A DNA stretch of 64,000 nucleotides from Halomonas colorata (GTDB lineage Bacteria > Pseudomonadota > Gammaproteobacteria > Pseudomonadales > Halomonadaceae). The stretch lies in NCBI RefSeq assembly GCF_014897985.1, contig NZ_JABUZA010000015.1:19535-83534 (forward strand). The letters run 5' to 3'. Positions 9,887 through 20,121 of this stretch are shown one piece after another. Numbering within the stretch: the stretch's first letter is position 1; each line of letters starts with the position of its first letter. A program made the position numbers and the translations under genes. Below the pieces are notes generated by a model that was given only the letters and a program-made list of their open reading frames with translations, searched no databases and was not told where the DNA came from.

Positions 9887-11401
9887 TTACTGTGTGTTCG
9901 AATCCGATGCGTTATCGTCTTCAAACCAGGGCGCACGGGCAGTCATGATCAGTGCCGCTGCGCGCGCTTCGTCCAACTCCTCGATATCGACCAGATCGTC
10001 GACAGACTGCTCGGCGAGATCTTCCATGGTGATAATGCCGCGGCTGGCCAGCGTGAACGCCAGATGACGCTCCATACCGTCCATTTCCAGCAAGTCGGCT
10101 GCTGGCTGAGCACCATCTAGCGCTTCTTCCGAGGCAATCGCCATCGTCAGCAGCTCGTCTTTAGCGCGTGCACGCAGCTCTTCAACCAAATCTTCATCGA
10201 ATTCTTCGATTTCAAGCATCTCTTCAAGCGGCACGTAGGCAACTTCTTCCAAGGTGGTAAAGCCTTCTTCCACCAGCAGGCGGGCGACATCATCGTCGAT
10301 ACCCAGATGCTGAATGAAAGAATCCACCAGACTATCAATTTCCTGCTCACGCTTGGATTCGGCCTCTTCCTCGGTCATCACATTGATACGCCAGCCGGTA
10401 AGCTCGGATGCCAGGCGTACGTTCTGACCGCTACGACCAATTGCCTGTGCCAGGTTATCCTGTGCAACGGCAACGTCCATTGCGTGGGCATCTTCGTCGA
10501 CAAGGATAGACCCAACATCGGCAGGCGCCATGGCGTTAATCACCAACTGGGCGGGATTGTCGTCCCACAGCACGATATCAACACGCTCATTTTGCAGCTC
10601 GGATGAGACCGCCTGAACGCGCGAACCGCGCATACCTACGCATGCACCCACCGGGTCGATGCGTCGATCGTTGGTTTTAACCGCAATTTTGGCACGTGAG
10701 CCGGGGTCGCGGGCAGCCCCTTTAATTTCAATCAGCTGTTCAGCAATTTCAGGTACTTCAATTTTGAACAGCTCGATAATCAACGCGGGATTGGTACGCG
10801 ACAGCTGAAGCTGAGCGCCCCGTGCATCCGGGTCAACTTTGACCAGCAGTGCGCGAACCCGCTCATTCATGCGGTAACGCTCACCGTGGATCATTTCATT
10901 ACGCGGCAGGAATGCCTCGGCATTCTCGCCCAAATCGATAATCAGGCCGTCGCGGGTGGTCTTTTTAACAATACCGGCCACCAGTTCGCCTTCGCGGTCA
11001 GCGTATTGACGCACCACTTCAGCGCGCTCGGCTTCACGTACTTTTTGTACGATGACCTGCTTCGCCGTTTGGGCAGCAATACGGCCAAACACCGCATTTT
11101 CAATCTTTTTCTCGACAACGTCGGCCAGTTTTAACGGCGGATCGCGCTGTTCGGCGATGGTTTCTTTGATTTCGTAATCTGGCGTTTCGAATTCGTCATC
11201 TTCTACTACAGTCCAGTAGCGGAAGGTGTCGTATTCCCCCGTGCGACGGTCAATATGAACCCGCACGTTGGCTTCTTCATTCTCAAAACGCTTGCGTGAC
11301 GCGCTCGCAAGAGCGGCTTCTACCGCCTCAAAGATGACATCCCGGGGGACGCCTTTTTCATTAGAGATCGCGTCAACGACCATTAAAATTTCTTTACTCA
11401 T
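9887..11401 (-). CDS. nusA: Transcription termination/antitermination protein NusA
   Basis: NusA binds RNA polymerase and nascent RNA and modulates pausing, termination and antitermination. At 504 aa it matches the family (495 in E. coli): N-terminal polymerase-binding domain beginning [18 protein letters not shown], an S1 domain ([21 protein letters not shown]), two KH domains ([15 protein letters not shown] and [15 protein letters not shown]) and two C-terminal acidic repeats. The frame stays open 47 codons further upstream, but homology starts at the ATG at 11401, which has GAGG about 8 nt upstream. It follows rimP in the same operon and leads to infB. Confidence 0.97.
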   Translation of the reverse strand: MSKEILMVVDAISNEKGVPRDVIFEAVEAALASASRKRFENEEANVRVHIDRRTGEYDTFRYWTVVEDDEFETPDYEIKETIAEQRDPPLKLADVVEKKIENAVFGRIAAQTAKQVIVQKVREAERAEVVRQYADREGELVAGIVKKTTRDGLIIDLGENAEAFLPRNEMIHGERYRMNERVRALLVKVDPDARGAQLQLSRTNPALIIELFKIEVPEIAEQLIEIKGAARDPGSRAKIAVKTNDRRIDPVGACVGMRGSRVQAVSSELQNERVDIVLWDDNPAQLVINAMAPADVGSILVDEDAHAMDVAVAQDNLAQAIGRSGQNVRLASELTGWRINVMTEEEAESKREQEIDSLVDSFIQHLGIDDDVARLLVEEGFTTLEEVAYVPLEEMLEIEEFDEDLVEELRARAKDELLTMAIASEEALDGAQPAADLLEMDGMERHLAFTLASRGIITMEDLAEQSVDDLVDIEELDEARAAALIMTARAPWFEDDNASDSNTQ

Positions 11402-11474
11402 GCGTTTGCCTCGCCAGAAAACCTGTCCTTTTTGTGCATCACCCCGGCAGCCTGCCGGCAGCGCCGCCACCCGG

Positions 11475-11933
11475 TTAATCGAACTGCGGTACGATGTGCG
11501 CCGAATCGATACTTTCGATGGGAAAGCAGTATTCTTCGCCATCCAGCTGTATCAGTACCTCATCACCCTCGACACCCGCCAAGAGCCCCTGGTATTTACG
11601 CCGACCATCAAACGCAACGCGCAGCTTAAGCGCGACATGATGGCCTTGATAGCGAATAAACTGATCCAGGGTATATAAGGGGCGTGCCATACCGGGCGAA
11701 GAAACTTCCAACCGGTACTCACCGGGGATGGGGTCTTCCACGTCCATCACAGCACTGACTTGGCGACTAATATCGGCGCAGTCTTCCACATTGACACCAC
11801 TTTCGCGTTCGATGTAGATCACCAGCCGCGATTGCTTGCCCTGGGAAAGATGGTCGATACCCCACAGTTCAAAGCCCATGGCGGAAACGACAGGTTCTAT
11901 TAGTGCATGTAGCGCAGCGTGTTTTGTGGCCAC
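11475..11933 (-). CDS. rimP: Ribosome maturation factor RimP
   Basis: RimP binds early 30S intermediates and is needed for S12 assembly. The 152-aa protein shows the family core ([26 protein letters not shown], then [17 protein letters not shown]) and a C-terminal SH3-like domain. I choose the GTG at 11933: an ATAGGAG ribosome binding site is 7 nt upstream and the length equals E. coli RimP (150). The open frame continues 86 codons upstream through a terminator hairpin and a tandem repeat, so that extension is leader RNA, not coding. Initiator tRNA, rimP and nusA are in the same order as E. coli metY-rimP-nusA. Confidence 0.95.
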   Translation of the reverse strand: MATKHAALHALIEPVVSAMGFELWGIDHLSQGKQSRLVIYIERESGVNVEDCADISRQVSAVMDVEDPIPGEYRLEVSSPGMARPLYTLDQFIRYQGHHVALKLRVAFDGRRKYQGLLAGVEGDEVLIQLDGEEYCFPIESIDSAHIVPQFD

Positions 11934-12059
11934 AGACAAAGCTCCTATAGCCGTTGCATCAGGCACCTGGCCAGGAGTTATAAGAAAAGCTAGGTGGCTG
12001 ATTGGCGTTACCCGGAATGTGTCTCCGGCAACTCGGACGATATCCGCTCTTGAGACACT

Positions 12060-12089
12060 CTTGTTAACAAAAAGCTTGCTAACAAAAAG
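12060..12089. repeat. Two tandem 15-bp units in the rimP leader
   Basis: CTTGTTAACAAAAAG (12060-12074) and CTTGCTAACAAAAAG (12075-12089) differ at one base. The second unit abuts the terminator hairpin and provides its T tract on the minus strand. Confidence 0.85.
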
Positions 12090-12110
12090 CCCCTTCACAG
12101 GAAGGGGCTT
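12084..12110 (-). terminator. Terminator after tRNA-fMet, upstream of rimP
   Basis: A perfect 10-bp stem, AAGCCCCTTC (12087-12096) with GAAGGGGCTT (12101-12110), has a 4-nt loop and T5 on the minus strand. It should end tRNA-fMet transcripts, with read-through or a second promoter needed for rimP-nusA-infB. Confidence 0.9.
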
Positions 12111-12243
12111 TTCATAAGAAACCTGTAATACCATTTTAGCAACATGTGACAGACTTATTGCCTGTAACGGGTGACCTTGTTGGCAGATCATTTAAAACAC
12201 ATTCTGCCAGGCAAACCGTTTAGCTAACATGCTACTAGAATAA

Positions 12244-12320
<77 letters not shown>

Positions 12321-12336
12321 TCAATCTAGGTCGACG

Positions 12337-12365
12337 ATAATAGACACTTGAACCACTTACGTCAA
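12337..12365 (-). promoter_or_regulatory. Sigma-70 promoter of the initiator tRNA
   Basis: Reading the minus strand, -35 TTGACG (12360-12365) and -10 TATTAT (12337-12342) are separated by exactly 17 bp. The predicted start is about 10 bp before the mature tRNA 5' end at 12320. Confidence 0.85.
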
Positions 12366-12409
12366 GCTATCTTTTCGTCTCAGGTGCCAAACCTGCTCTC
12401 TTTAGCAAA

Positions 12410-12445
12410 ATGTTTTTTGACGAAACAATGCGTTTTGACAAAATA
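12410..12445. repeat. Two tandem 18-bp units between the two tRNA genes
   Basis: The two 18-bp units (12410-12427 and 12428-12445) match at 14 of 18 positions and share TTTTGACnAAA. A third, weaker echo (CTTTGAAAAAGAA) follows. Confidence 0.6.
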
Positions 12446-12491
12446 CAGCTTTGAAAAAGAATCTGGGAAGCTGGCGAGCCAGCGAATCAGA

Positions 12492-12578
12492 TGGTGCCGA
12501 AGGCGGGACTTGAACCCGCACGACCATACGGTCACTACCCCCTCAAGATAGCGTGTCTACCAATTCCACCACTTCGGC
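12492..12578 (-). tRNA. tRNA-Leu (GAG)
   Basis: This is an 87-nt class II tRNA with a long variable arm and encoded CCA. Anticodon GAG lies at 12542-12544. It begins 32 bp after secG without an intervening terminator, matching the secG-leuU order of E. coli, so it is probably cotranscribed with secG. Confidence 0.97.
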
Positions 12579-12610
12579 ATCAGGGGAGGCTATAGAAAGC
12601 GACATCACGA

Positions 12611-12970
12611 TTACTCGCTGCTTTCCTCTAGCACTGGCGCGGTATTATCCACACTTGCAGGGCTATCGTCAAGCGTTGGAACGCTTCGCTGTTGCTCGAT
12701 CAAGCGCGAGTCTGGAATACCGGCTTCCGGCGCCTGTCCTGCTTGCGTTGCAAAGTAGGCAAGCGCCATGGAGGTCACGAAAAAACCTGCTGCCAGAATA
12801 CCCGTAGTAGTCGACAAGAAGCTGCCGCTACCCCGAGAGCCAAAGACCGTTTGTGAGGCACCGCCCCCAAACGCAGCGCCGGCTTCGGCACCTTTACCCT
12901 GCTGAAGCAGGATCAATACAACCAGGGCGACCGCAATCACCACGTGGACCATAAGAATTGCAACTTGCAT
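12611..12970 (-). CDS. secG: Preprotein translocase subunit SecG
   Basis: SecG is the small auxiliary subunit of the SecYEG channel in the inner membrane. The 119-aa protein has two transmembrane segments (about residues 3-24 and 53-74) joined by the conserved loop LLQQGKGAEAGAAFGGGASQTVFGSRGS, then an acidic, Pro-rich tail of about 40 residues. The ATG at 12970 is chosen because family homology starts at MQVAILMVHV; the frame runs on into tpiA upstream. It starts 4 bp after the tpiA stop. Confidence 0.96.
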   Translation of the reverse strand: MQVAILMVHVVIAVALVVLILLQQGKGAEAGAAFGGGASQTVFGSRGSGSFLSTTTGILAAGFFVTSMALAYFATQAGQAPEAGIPDSRLIEQQRSVPTLDDSPASVDNTAPVLEESSE

Positions 12971-12974
12971 GGCG

Positions 12975-13724
12975 TTATCCTGCTGACTGACAAATGGCGT
13001 AGAAATCGTCGGTTTTGAGCGAAGCACCGCCCACCAAACCGCCGTCGATATCCGGCTGGGCAAGTAGCTCAGCCGCATTTTTTGCATTCATGCTGCCGCC
13101 GTAGAGCAAGCGTAACTGCTCGGCGAGCGTTGTACTAAACCCTGCCTGGTAGGCTCGAATACCGGCCATCACTTCCTGAGCCTGCTCCGGGGTCGCTGTG
13201 CGCCCAGTACCAATCGCCCATACGGGCTCATAGGCAATCACAACCTGCTGGCGCTGCTCAGGCTCCAGGCGTGCCATAGCGTAACCGACCTGGCGCAATA
13301 CCACGTCCATAGTCTGCCCTGCATCACGCTCGGCAAGCGACTCTCCTACGCACAGGATCGGCTTAAGCCCTACATGAAGCGCGGCTAACAAGCGATCAAA
13401 CACCTGTTCGTCGCTTTCGCGGTAAAGCTCGCGCCGCTCGGAATGGCCGACCAGTACGTACGTCACGTCAAACTCCTGGAGCATCCGGCCGCTCACTTCA
13501 CCCGTATGCGCACCCGAGCCATTAGGGTTAAGCGTTTGTGCGCCAAGCTGAAGCGGTGTATTGCGAAACGACTGACGCGCCGCCTCCAGATAGGGAAATG
13601 GCGGAATAACCACAATCTCCAGAGCCTCCGGCAACGACACGTCAGCAAACGCGCTGCCGAAATCATTGATCAGTGCCGTGGACCCGTTCATTTTCCAGTT
13701 ACCGGCAATTAATGGCGTACGCAT
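12975..13724 (-). CDS. tpiA: Triosephosphate isomerase
   Basis: This enzyme interconverts dihydroxyacetone phosphate and glyceraldehyde 3-phosphate. It is 249 aa, full length. Catalytic residues are visible: Lys11 in NWKMN, His94 in GHSERR and Glu166 in AYEPVWAIGTG; the phosphate-binding LLYGGSMN and GGLVGGASL segments are present. It lies between glmM and secG and is nearly contiguous with secG (4 bp). Insertion of tpiA between glmM and secG differs from E. coli but is familiar in pseudomonads and halomonads. Confidence 0.98.
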   Translation of the reverse strand: MRTPLIAGNWKMNGSTALINDFGSAFADVSLPEALEIVVIPPFPYLEAARQSFRNTPLQLGAQTLNPNGSGAHTGEVSGRMLQEFDVTYVLVGHSERRELYRESDEQVFDRLLAALHVGLKPILCVGESLAERDAGQTMDVVLRQVGYAMARLEPEQRQQVVIAYEPVWAIGTGRTATPEQAQEVMAGIRAYQAGFSTTLAEQLRLLYGGSMNAKNAAELLAQPDIDGGLVGGASLKTDDFYAICQSAG

Positions 13725-13802
13725 CGACTCTCCTCACTCCAGGTGGAGCGAAATGGTATAGGAGCCGCCTTGTCAAGACAACCGCTGGCAAACACAACTG
13801 GA

Positions 13803-15152
13803 CTAATTGAGCAAGGCTTGAACCTGATCAGCCAGCCCCTGAGCCAGTTGATTCACATTCAAGTGCTCGCGTCCTTCCACCATCACGCGAATCAGCGGCT
13901 CAGTACCCGAGGGACGCAATAGCACCCGCCCCTGATCACCCAGTTCTTTTTCCAGCGCAGTGACGGCCTCCTGCAAAGCGCTTGAGGCCATGACGTCGCG
14001 CGCCTGGGTTCCGGCAGGTAAGCGCACATTAACTAACGCCTGCGGCGTTTTTTCCAAGCCCTGAAGCAGTACTGGCAATGATTTCTGCTCACGCATCATC
14101 AGCGCCAGCACCTGCAGAGCGGCCACAATCCCGTCACCGGTGGTTTGCACATGGCTACACACGATATGCCCAGAAGCCTCGCCACCCAACTCCCAATGAT
14201 TAGCCGCCATCATCTCCATGACAAAGCGGTCACCCACCTTGGCGCGCTTAAACGGAATACCCAGCTTCTCAAGCGCCACGGCAAGGCCGAAGTTACTCAT
14301 CAACGTGCCGACGACGCCACCATTAAGCAGGCCGCGCTCATGGCGGTCGCAGGCGATGAGATAGAGGATGTCATCGCCATCCACTTCACGTCCGTCAGCA
14401 TCGACCAGCAGCACACGATCGCCGTCACCATCAAAGGCAATCCCCAGGTCAGCGCCCTGATGAATAACCGAGGCACGTAGGGCCGACGGATGCGTCGAGC
14501 CCACCTGGTGGTTGATATTCACCCCGTCAGGCGAGGCGCCAATCACACTGACCTCGGCCCCCAGCTCGCGAAAAACACTGGGCGCAATGTGGTAAGTCGC
14601 GCCATGAGCGCAGTCCAGCACCACTTTTAAACCATGCAGGCTCAAACGGTCCGGCAGCGTCGATTTACAAAACTCAATGTAGCGCCCGGCCGCATCATCA
14701 ATGCGCGCTGCCTTCCCTAGCTGCGCTGCTTCAGCGGTGGTCAACGGCGCCTCCAGCATCGCCTCAATGCGGTCTTCCGTCTCATCAGGCAATTTCTTGC
14801 CTTCTGCCGAGAAGAACTTGATGCCGTTATCGTCAAACGGGTTATGGGAAGCTGAGATCACGATACCTGCATCAGCGCGGAAGGTGCGTGTCAGGTAGGC
14901 AATGCCCGGTGTCGGCATTGGCCCCAGAAGCGAGACATCAACCCCCGCCGCCGAAAGCCCAGCCTCAAGCGCTGACTCAAACATATAGCCAGAAATGCGC
15001 GTATCTTTACCAATTAGCACGCGCGTACGACCTTTTTCGCGACGCAGCACCTGGCCCGCTGCCCAGCCAAGCTTAAGCATAAAATCAGCGGTGATGGGTG
15101 ACTGCCCGACCGTACCGCGAATTCCATCGGTACCAAAATAGCGTCGTGTCAT
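13803..15152 (-). CDS. glmM: Phosphoglucosamine mutase
   Basis: GlmM converts glucosamine-6-phosphate to glucosamine-1-phosphate for UDP-GlcNAc, hence peptidoglycan and LPS. The 449-aa protein has the phosphoserine loop with Ser102 in [12 protein letters not shown], the metal-binding DGDGDR motif, the sugar-binding GGEASGH motif and the phosphate-binding [12 protein letters not shown] motif. Its ATG overlaps the folP stop by 4 nt (ATGA), the same folP-glmM coupling as in E. coli. Confidence 0.98.
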   Translation of the reverse strand: MTRRYFGTDGIRGTVGQSPITADFMLKLGWAAGQVLRREKGRTRVLIGKDTRISGYMFESALEAGLSAAGVDVSLLGPMPTPGIAYLTRTFRADAGIVISASHNPFDDNGIKFFSAEGKKLPDETEDRIEAMLEAPLTTAEAAQLGKAARIDDAAGRYIEFCKSTLPDRLSLHGLKVVLDCAHGATYHIAPSVFRELGAEVSVIGASPDGVNINHQVGSTHPSALRASVIHQGADLGIAFDGDGDRVLLVDADGREVDGDDILYLIACDRHERGLLNGGVVGTLMSNFGLAVALEKLGIPFKRAKVGDRFVMEMMAANHWELGGEASGHIVCSHVQTTGDGIVAALQVLALMMREQKSLPVLLQGLEKTPQALVNVRLPAGTQARDVMASSALQEAVTALEKELGDQGRVLLRPSGTEPLIRVMVEGREHLNVNQLAQGLADQVQALLN

Positions 15153-16063
15153 GGGTGTCTTTCCTCATTAAACGGCATTTCGCAACCCTCTTGGAGTACT
15201 GCCCAGGCCATATTAACGGCATCTACCGTCGGGCCTACATCGTGTACGCGTAAAATCTTGGCGCCACGTTCAACGGCCATGGCAGAAAGCGCCAAGCCGC
15301 CGGCCAGACGCTCCTCTACGGGCCGTCCCAGCACTTTGCCAATCATGCTTTTGCGCGACATTCCCACCAGCAGTGGCAGGTTAAGAGACTGTAGCGCGTC
15401 CATATTTTTTAACAGGCGCAAATTATGCTCAACCGTCTTGCCAAACCCAAAGCCTGGATCCAACAGTAACCGGCTGCGCCGCAGGCCAGCAGCCTCACAC
15501 TCAGCTACTCGCTGGGCCAGATAGCTGGCAACGGCCTCTTCTACCGGCTGATCATAAGAAGGCGCCTGCTGCATATCCTGAGGCTCACCCTGACGGTGCA
15601 TTAAACACACGGGGAGCCCGCTGCTAATCGCAGCCATCAAAGCGCCTTCACGCTCAAGCGCACGCACATCATTAATCATCCCCGCACCTAATGCGCTTGA
15701 TTCGCGCATCACCAGCGGGCAGCTGGTATCCACCGATATCAGCGCATCCAACTCACGTACTAGCGCCTCTACCACTGGGGCAACACGATCAAGCTCCTCC
15801 TGAGCCCCCAGTGCGCTGGCTCCAGGGCGCGTGGACTCTCCGCCCACGTCAATAATCGCCGCGCCTTCGGCCAGCATCCGCTCGGCGTGGCGCAGTGCAT
15901 CGTCCAGCGCCACGTGTCGGCCACCATCAGAAAAAGAGTCGGGCGTGACATTCAAGATCCCCATCACCCGGGGAAAAGACATATCCAGTGAATGACGCCC
16001 GCAGCGCATATGAACATTATCATTCATTTCTGGAGAGTTAGGAGGGTAGATTATTGATTTCAT
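15149..16063 (-). CDS. folP: Dihydropteroate synthase
   Basis: FolP condenses p-aminobenzoate with dihydropterin pyrophosphate in folate synthesis; it is the sulfonamide target. The 304-aa TIM-barrel protein shows [26 protein letters not shown] and [11 protein letters not shown]. The family domain starts near residue 29, so the N-terminus is longer than in E. coli (282 aa). ATG at 16063 is preceded by AGGTAG; later in-frame ATGs lack a clear Shine-Dalgarno, so the long form is my choice with moderate certainty. It overlaps glmM and is separated from ftsH by a terminator. Confidence 0.95.
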   Translation of the reverse strand: MKSIIYPPNSPEMNDNVHMRCGRHSLDMSFPRVMGILNVTPDSFSDGGRHVALDDALRHAERMLAEGAAIIDVGGESTRPGASALGAQEELDRVAPVVEALVRELDALISVDTSCPLVMRESSALGAGMINDVRALEREGALMAAISSGLPVCLMHRQGEPQDMQQAPSYDQPVEEAVASYLAQRVAECEAAGLRRSRLLLDPGFGFGKTVEHNLRLLKNMDALQSLNLPLLVGMSRKSMIGKVLGRPVEERLAGGLALSAMAVERGAKILRVHDVGPTVDAVNMAWAVLQEGCEMPFNEERHP

Positions 16064-16114
16064 GCTGCTACCTATAAAAAAGAAGCATTGCTACTTGCCT
16101 GCCTACAGAATAAC

Positions 16115-16143
16115 AAAAAGGCGCCCCTAAGTGGGGCGCCTTT
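16115..16143 (-). terminator. Terminator between ftsH and folP
   Basis: An 11-bp perfect stem (AAAGGCGCCCC, 16117-16127, with GGGGCGCCTTT, 16133-16143) has a 5-nt loop. On the minus strand it runs into TTTTTG. It lies 20 bp past the ftsH stop. Confidence 0.9.
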
Positions 16144-16162
16144 GGCAGTAGCCAGCGACCGG

Positions 16163-18187
16163 TCAGGGGCCGGTAGGGCCACCTAGCGGGTCAGAGGGGC
16201 GGCGTCGAGGCTGATCGTCATCTTCTTCACCATCGTCACCTGAAGTGCCATCGCCTGAAGCGCTATCACTTGAAGAGCTAGAGGATGAATCGCCTTGTGC
16301 TTTGGGCTTGTCATCGCTAACGCGAGTACCGCCGCCAGAGGAGTCACCATCATTCCAACCTTCCGGCGGACGCGGCTCACGGCCTTCCATGATGTCTTTC
16401 AGCTGCGCGGCATCAATGGTTTCGTATTTCATCAATGCTTCGGTCATGGCGTCCAGCTTGTCACGATTATCGTGCAGAATCTGGCGTGCCTGCTCGTAGC
16501 ACTCATCAATGATCTTGCGCACTTCTTTATCAAGACGCGTGGTCGTGTCGCCAGATTTGAGCTTGCTGCCGCCCTGGCCCGGGCCACCCAGGAACTGATG
16601 CGATTCGTCCTCGTCATACATGATCGGGCCCATTTCATCCGACAGGCCCCACTTCGCTACCATGTTGTGAGCAAGCTCAGTCGCACGCTTGATGTCGTTA
16701 GAGGCACCAGTGGTGACACCGTTGGCACCCAGCGTCATCTCTTCAGCGATACGACCACCGAACAGCGAACAAATCTGGCTCAGGATCTGCTGACGCGACA
16801 GGCTGTAACGATCTTCTTCGGGCAGGAACATGGTCACACCCAAGGCCCGCCCGCGCGGAATAATCGTCACTTTATAGACCGGGTCGTGCTCAGGCATTAT
16901 CAAGCCGATAACCGCATGGCCTGACTCGTGATACGCCGTATTAAGCTTCTCTTTGTCGGACATGACCATGGATTTGCGCTCAGCGCCCATCATGATCTTG
17001 TCCTTGGCGAGCTCAAGCTCTTCCATGCCCACTAAGCGCTTGTTGCGGCGCGCAGCAAACAGGGCCGACTCGTTGACCAGGTTGGCCAGATCAGCACCGG
17101 AGAAGCCTGGCGTACCGCGGGCAATGATCGAAGGTTTGACGTCTTCTGCCAGCGGCACCTTGCGCAGGTGAACACCCAAAATATGTTCACGACCACGAAT
17201 GTCCGGCAAGCCAACGGTTACCTGACGGTCAAAACGGCCTGGACGCAGCAGTGCCGGGTCGAGTACGTCCGGACGGTTAGTCGCGGCAATCACGATCACG
17301 CCTTCATTGGCTTCAAAGCCGTCCATCTCAACCAATAGCTGGTTAAGTGTCTGCTCGCGCTCATCGTTACCGCCGCCCATACCAGCACCGCGTGAACGAC
17401 CTACCGCGTCAATCTCATCGATAAAGATAATGCAGGGTGACTGCTTTTTGGCCTGCTCAAACATATCGCGGACGCGTGACGCGCCGACACCCACAAACAT
17501 TTCGACAAAGTCCGAACCGGAAATCGAGAAGAAGGGTACTTTGGCTTCACCGGCAATAGATTTTGCCAGCAGCGTTTTACCGGTTCCCGGCGGGCCTACC
17601 ATCAACACGCCGCGCGGAATGGTACCGCCCAAGCGCTGGAATTTGGTGGGATCGCGCAGGAAGTCGACCAGCTCTTCGACTTCTTCCTTGGCTTCATCAC
17701 AGCCTGCCACGTCAGCAAACGTGGTTTTAATCTGATCCTGGGAAAGCAGTTTGGCCTTGGATTTACCAAAGCTCATTGGGCCACCTTTACCGCCGCCCGC
17801 ACCGCCCTGCATCTGGCGCATAAAGAACATGAAGATGGCCAGGATCAGCAGAATCGGGAAACTTGCGATCAGCAGACGCGTCCAGATGCTTTGCTGCTCT
17901 GGCGCCTTACCCACCACGTTTACGTTATTGCTTAGCAGATCATCCATCAGCTTGGGATCTTCCGCTGCCGGACGAATAGTCTGGAACTGCGAACCATCCG
18001 TACGCTCACCCTGAATGGTATAGCCATCAATGGTAACGCTGCGGACCTGCTGATTTTGCACCTGCTGCACAAACTGGGAATAGTTCGTGTTCTGCGGAGC
18101 GCTTTCCGTACTAAAATTGTTGAACACTGTCAGTAGCACAGCCGCAATGACCAGCCACAGAATCAGGTTCTTCGCCATATCGTTCAA
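16163..18187 (-). CDS. ftsH: ATP-dependent zinc metalloprotease FtsH
   Basis: FtsH is the membrane-anchored AAA+ protease that degrades sigma-32, LpxC, SecY and damaged membrane proteins. The 674-aa protein has two N-terminal transmembrane helices around a periplasmic domain, Walker A GPPGTGKT, Walker B IIFIDEID, the SRH region and the zinc motif HESGH near residue 420, followed by a Ser/Asp/Glu-rich tail. The start is TTG at 18187, with GAGGG 7 nt upstream. The ATG at 18178 (MAKNLILWL) matches E. coli FtsH but is 16 nt from that site, so either is possible. It follows rlmE, as in E. coli. Confidence 0.97.
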   Translation of the reverse strand: MNDMAKNLILWLVIAAVLLTVFNNFSTESAPQNTNYSQFVQQVQNQQVRSVTIDGYTIQGERTDGSQFQTIRPAAEDPKLMDDLLSNNVNVVGKAPEQQSIWTRLLIASFPILLILAIFMFFMRQMQGGAGGGKGGPMSFGKSKAKLLSQDQIKTTFADVAGCDEAKEEVEELVDFLRDPTKFQRLGGTIPRGVLMVGPPGTGKTLLAKSIAGEAKVPFFSISGSDFVEMFVGVGASRVRDMFEQAKKQSPCIIFIDEIDAVGRSRGAGMGGGNDEREQTLNQLLVEMDGFEANEGVIVIAATNRPDVLDPALLRPGRFDRQVTVGLPDIRGREHILGVHLRKVPLAEDVKPSIIARGTPGFSGADLANLVNESALFAARRNKRLVGMEELELAKDKIMMGAERKSMVMSDKEKLNTAYHESGHAVIGLIMPEHDPVYKVTIIPRGRALGVTMFLPEEDRYSLSRQQILSQICSLFGGRIAEEMTLGANGVTTGASNDIKRATELAHNMVAKWGLSDEMGPIMYDEDESHQFLGGPGQGGSKLKSGDTTTRLDKEVRKIIDECYEQARQILHDNRDKLDAMTEALMKYETIDAAQLKDIMEGREPRPPEGWNDGDSSGGGTRVSDDKPKAQGDSSSSSSSDSASGDGTSGDDGEEDDDQPRRRPSDPLGGPTGP

Positions 18188-18416
18188 GGGGCTACCCTCA
18201 TTACAAGAATCCGTCAGTTAACCGCCGACATTAAGACCATAAAGCCATACCGGACGTTCAACCCTTGCCAAAGCACCATTGTCTTTGGGCCATCTGTATC
18301 ACGCTTATTTCATGCCTATAATGTGACACACCTTGCGCCTGCCTGTCTGGCAATCGCGATGATAAATCTTTGCTATGCACGTTTTCATGCCCGCGCTCCA
18401 TACCTGTGGGTATAGT

Positions 18417-19064
18417 TTAGCCGCGAAACCCCTCCGCTAGAAAGTAGACTTCCCGGGAACGTGCCCGCGAAGCATCTGGCTTACGGGTCACGACACGATC
18501 AAAACTGCCGCGCAACTCTTTCAGGTAGCTATCAAATCCTTCCCCCTGAAACACTTTGGCGAGAAACCGGCCGCCAGGAGATAGCGTTTCACGGGCAAGT
18601 TCCAAGGCAAGCTCTACCAAATACATGGCCTGAGGCTGGTCAATCGCCGCCATACCACTCATATTGGGGGCCATGTCCGACATCACAAGGTCCACCGGGC
18701 GATTTCCCAGGCGCTCAAGAATCGCGTTCAGCACCGATTCCTCAGTAAAATCGCCCTGGATAAAGTTCACCCCTGCCAGCGCATCCATTTCTAGTATATC
18801 GGAAGCAATCACCACGCCTTCCGAACCTACCTTGTCTGCCGCCACTTGGCTCCATCCGCCAGGCGCCGCCCCCAGGTCGATCACCGTCATGCCCGGACGA
18901 AACAGCTTATCCTTTTCATCGAGTTCAAGCAGTTTATAGCTTGCCCGCGAGCGATAGCCATCCTGCCAGCTCTGTTTCACATACTGGTCGTCAAAATGTT
19001 CTTTCTTCCAGTTATTACTGGTCTTGCTCACTGAATGTTTACGACTTGGGGGTTTTTGCTGCAT
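18417..19064 (-). CDS. rlmE: 23S rRNA 2'-O-ribose methyltransferase (U2552)
   Basis: RlmE (FtsJ/RrmJ) methylates U2552 in the 50S A-loop and is heat-shock induced in E. coli. The 215-aa protein shows the SAM-binding motif [11 protein letters not shown], the [10 protein letters not shown] motif, KVFQGEGFD and the ending [14 protein letters not shown], covering the catalytic Lys/Asp/Lys/Glu set of the family. The start is uncertain: homology supports the ATG at 19064 ([11 protein letters not shown]), but no strong Shine-Dalgarno is seen and an in-frame ATG exists at 19133. It is divergent from yhbY and upstream of ftsH, the conserved yhbY / rlmE-ftsH arrangement. Confidence 0.95.
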   Translation of the reverse strand: MQQKPPSRKHSVSKTSNNWKKEHFDDQYVKQSWQDGYRSRASYKLLELDEKDKLFRPGMTVIDLGAAPGGWSQVAADKVGSEGVVIASDILEMDALAGVNFIQGDFTEESVLNAILERLGNRPVDLVMSDMAPNMSGMAAIDQPQAMYLVELALELARETLSPGGRFLAKVFQGEGFDSYLKELRGSFDRVVTRKPDASRARSREVYFLAEGFRG

Positions 19065-19178
19065 GTAGGAATCTAACGCTGGAATAAGAGATGGGTGCTT
19101 GCACGCGATTGCTTTCACTCGGTGGCATTTCACCGTAAGATGGAGCGTTAAGCGCTAACCGGGATACCGCAAGATACC

Positions 19179-19505
19179 ATGAGCTTGTCACAGGCACAAA
19201 AGAAAGCATTTCGCAGCATTGGCCACCACCTTAACCCGGTGGTCACCGTTTCTGAAAACGGCGTCTCCGAAAATCTGCTCGCAGAACTCAACCGCGCGCT
19301 CAACGATCATGAGCTTATCAAGGTGAAACTTGCTTTGCCTGAGCGTGACGACCGTGCGGCCATGCTAAACGAACTGGTTACCGATAGCCGCGCCGAAGTC
19401 GTGCAAACGATTGGTAAAATGGCGCTGCTTTATCGCAAGAACCCTAAAGTGAATCCGAAGCTCTCTAACGTTACACGCTTCGAAGATCACCACGGCCGCC
19501 ACTAA
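19179..19505 (+). CDS. yhbY: CRM-domain ribosome assembly RNA-binding protein
   Basis: This 108-aa protein belongs to the YhbY/CRM family, which associates with pre-50S particles. The CRM signature region GHHLNPVVTVSENGVSENLLAELNRALNDHELIKVKL is clear, and the C-terminal LYRKNP motif is typical. It is divergent from rlmE as in E. coli and convergent with greA across a shared terminator. Confidence 0.95.
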   Translation: MSLSQAQKKAFRSIGHHLNPVVTVSENGVSENLLAELNRALNDHELIKVKLALPERDDRAAMLNELVTDSRAEVVQTIGKMALLYRKNPKVNPKLSNVTRFEDHHGRH

Positions 19506-19536
19506 AACGCCGCTGACTGATCGTTAAAAAAGCGAT

Positions 19537-19586
19537 AAAAAGCCCGCGATTCGGTTGATATCAACCTGAGGCGCGGGCTTTTTTAA
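19537..19586. terminator. Bidirectional terminator between yhbY and greA
   Basis: AGCCCGCG (19541-19548) pairs with CGCGGGCT (19572-19579), enclosing the palindrome GGTTGATATCAACC (19553-19566). Runs of A before and T after allow function on both strands. A second hairpin (GGACGCCCG / CGGGCGTCC) lies at about 19588-19611. Confidence 0.9.
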
Positions 19587-19644
19587 TGGACGCCCGATGA
19601 ACCGGGCGTCCGCTCGTTTTACGCGCTTTTACACATACCAGCGC

Positions 19645-20121
19645 TTACACATACTCGACGCTTTCGATTTCATACTCAACGTCGCCGCCCGGTGTCTTGA
19701 CCACGGCAACGTCGCCTTCTTCCTTGCCGATCAGCGCGCGCGCAATAGGGGACGTAACAGAAATGCGGCCAGATTTAATATCCGCCTCATCCTCGCCCAC
19801 AATGCGGTAGGTGACGCTTGCATCGGTATCCAGATTAAGTAGCGACACCGTGACACCAAAGATCACTTTACCGGTATTAGGGAGCTTGGTGATATCAATC
19901 ACCTGCGCCACCGAAAGCTTGCTTTCGATTTCCTGAATACGACCTTCGATAAACCCCTGCTGTTCGCGGGCAGCGTGGTATTCGGCGTTCTCCTTAAGGT
20001 CGCCGTGCTCACGCGCTTCAGCGATCGCCGCAATCACTCGAGGGCGCGCTTCGCCCTTCAGATGATTGAGCTCTTCGCGAAGACTTTTTTCACCCGCAAC
20101 CGTCATCGGGACCTTGTTCAT
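19645..20121 (-). CDS. greA: Transcription elongation factor GreA
   Basis: GreA rescues backtracked RNA polymerase by stimulating transcript cleavage. The 158-aa protein has the N-terminal coiled coil with the tip motif [17 protein letters not shown], which carries the catalytic acidic residues, and the C-terminal FKBP-like globular domain. Its ATG overlaps the carB stop by 4 nt, giving the carA-carB-greA order common in gammaproteobacteria. Confidence 0.98.
   Translation of the reverse strand: MNKVPMTVAGEKSLREELNHLKGEARPRVIAAIAEAREHGDLKENAEYHAAREQQGFIEGRIQEIESKLSVAQVIDITKLPNTGKVIFGVTVSLLNLDTDASVTYRIVGEDEADIKSGRISVTSPIARALIGKEEGDVAVVKTPGGDVEYEIESVEYV

Noticed and set aside
11402..11542. 47-codon N-terminal extension of nusA
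   Set aside because: It overlaps the rimP stop region and has no NusA homology. A ribosome binding site supports the ATG at 11401.
11934..12191. 86-codon N-terminal extension of rimP
   Set aside because: It would be translated through a terminator hairpin and a tandem repeat. GTG at 11933 has a strong Shine-Dalgarno and family length.
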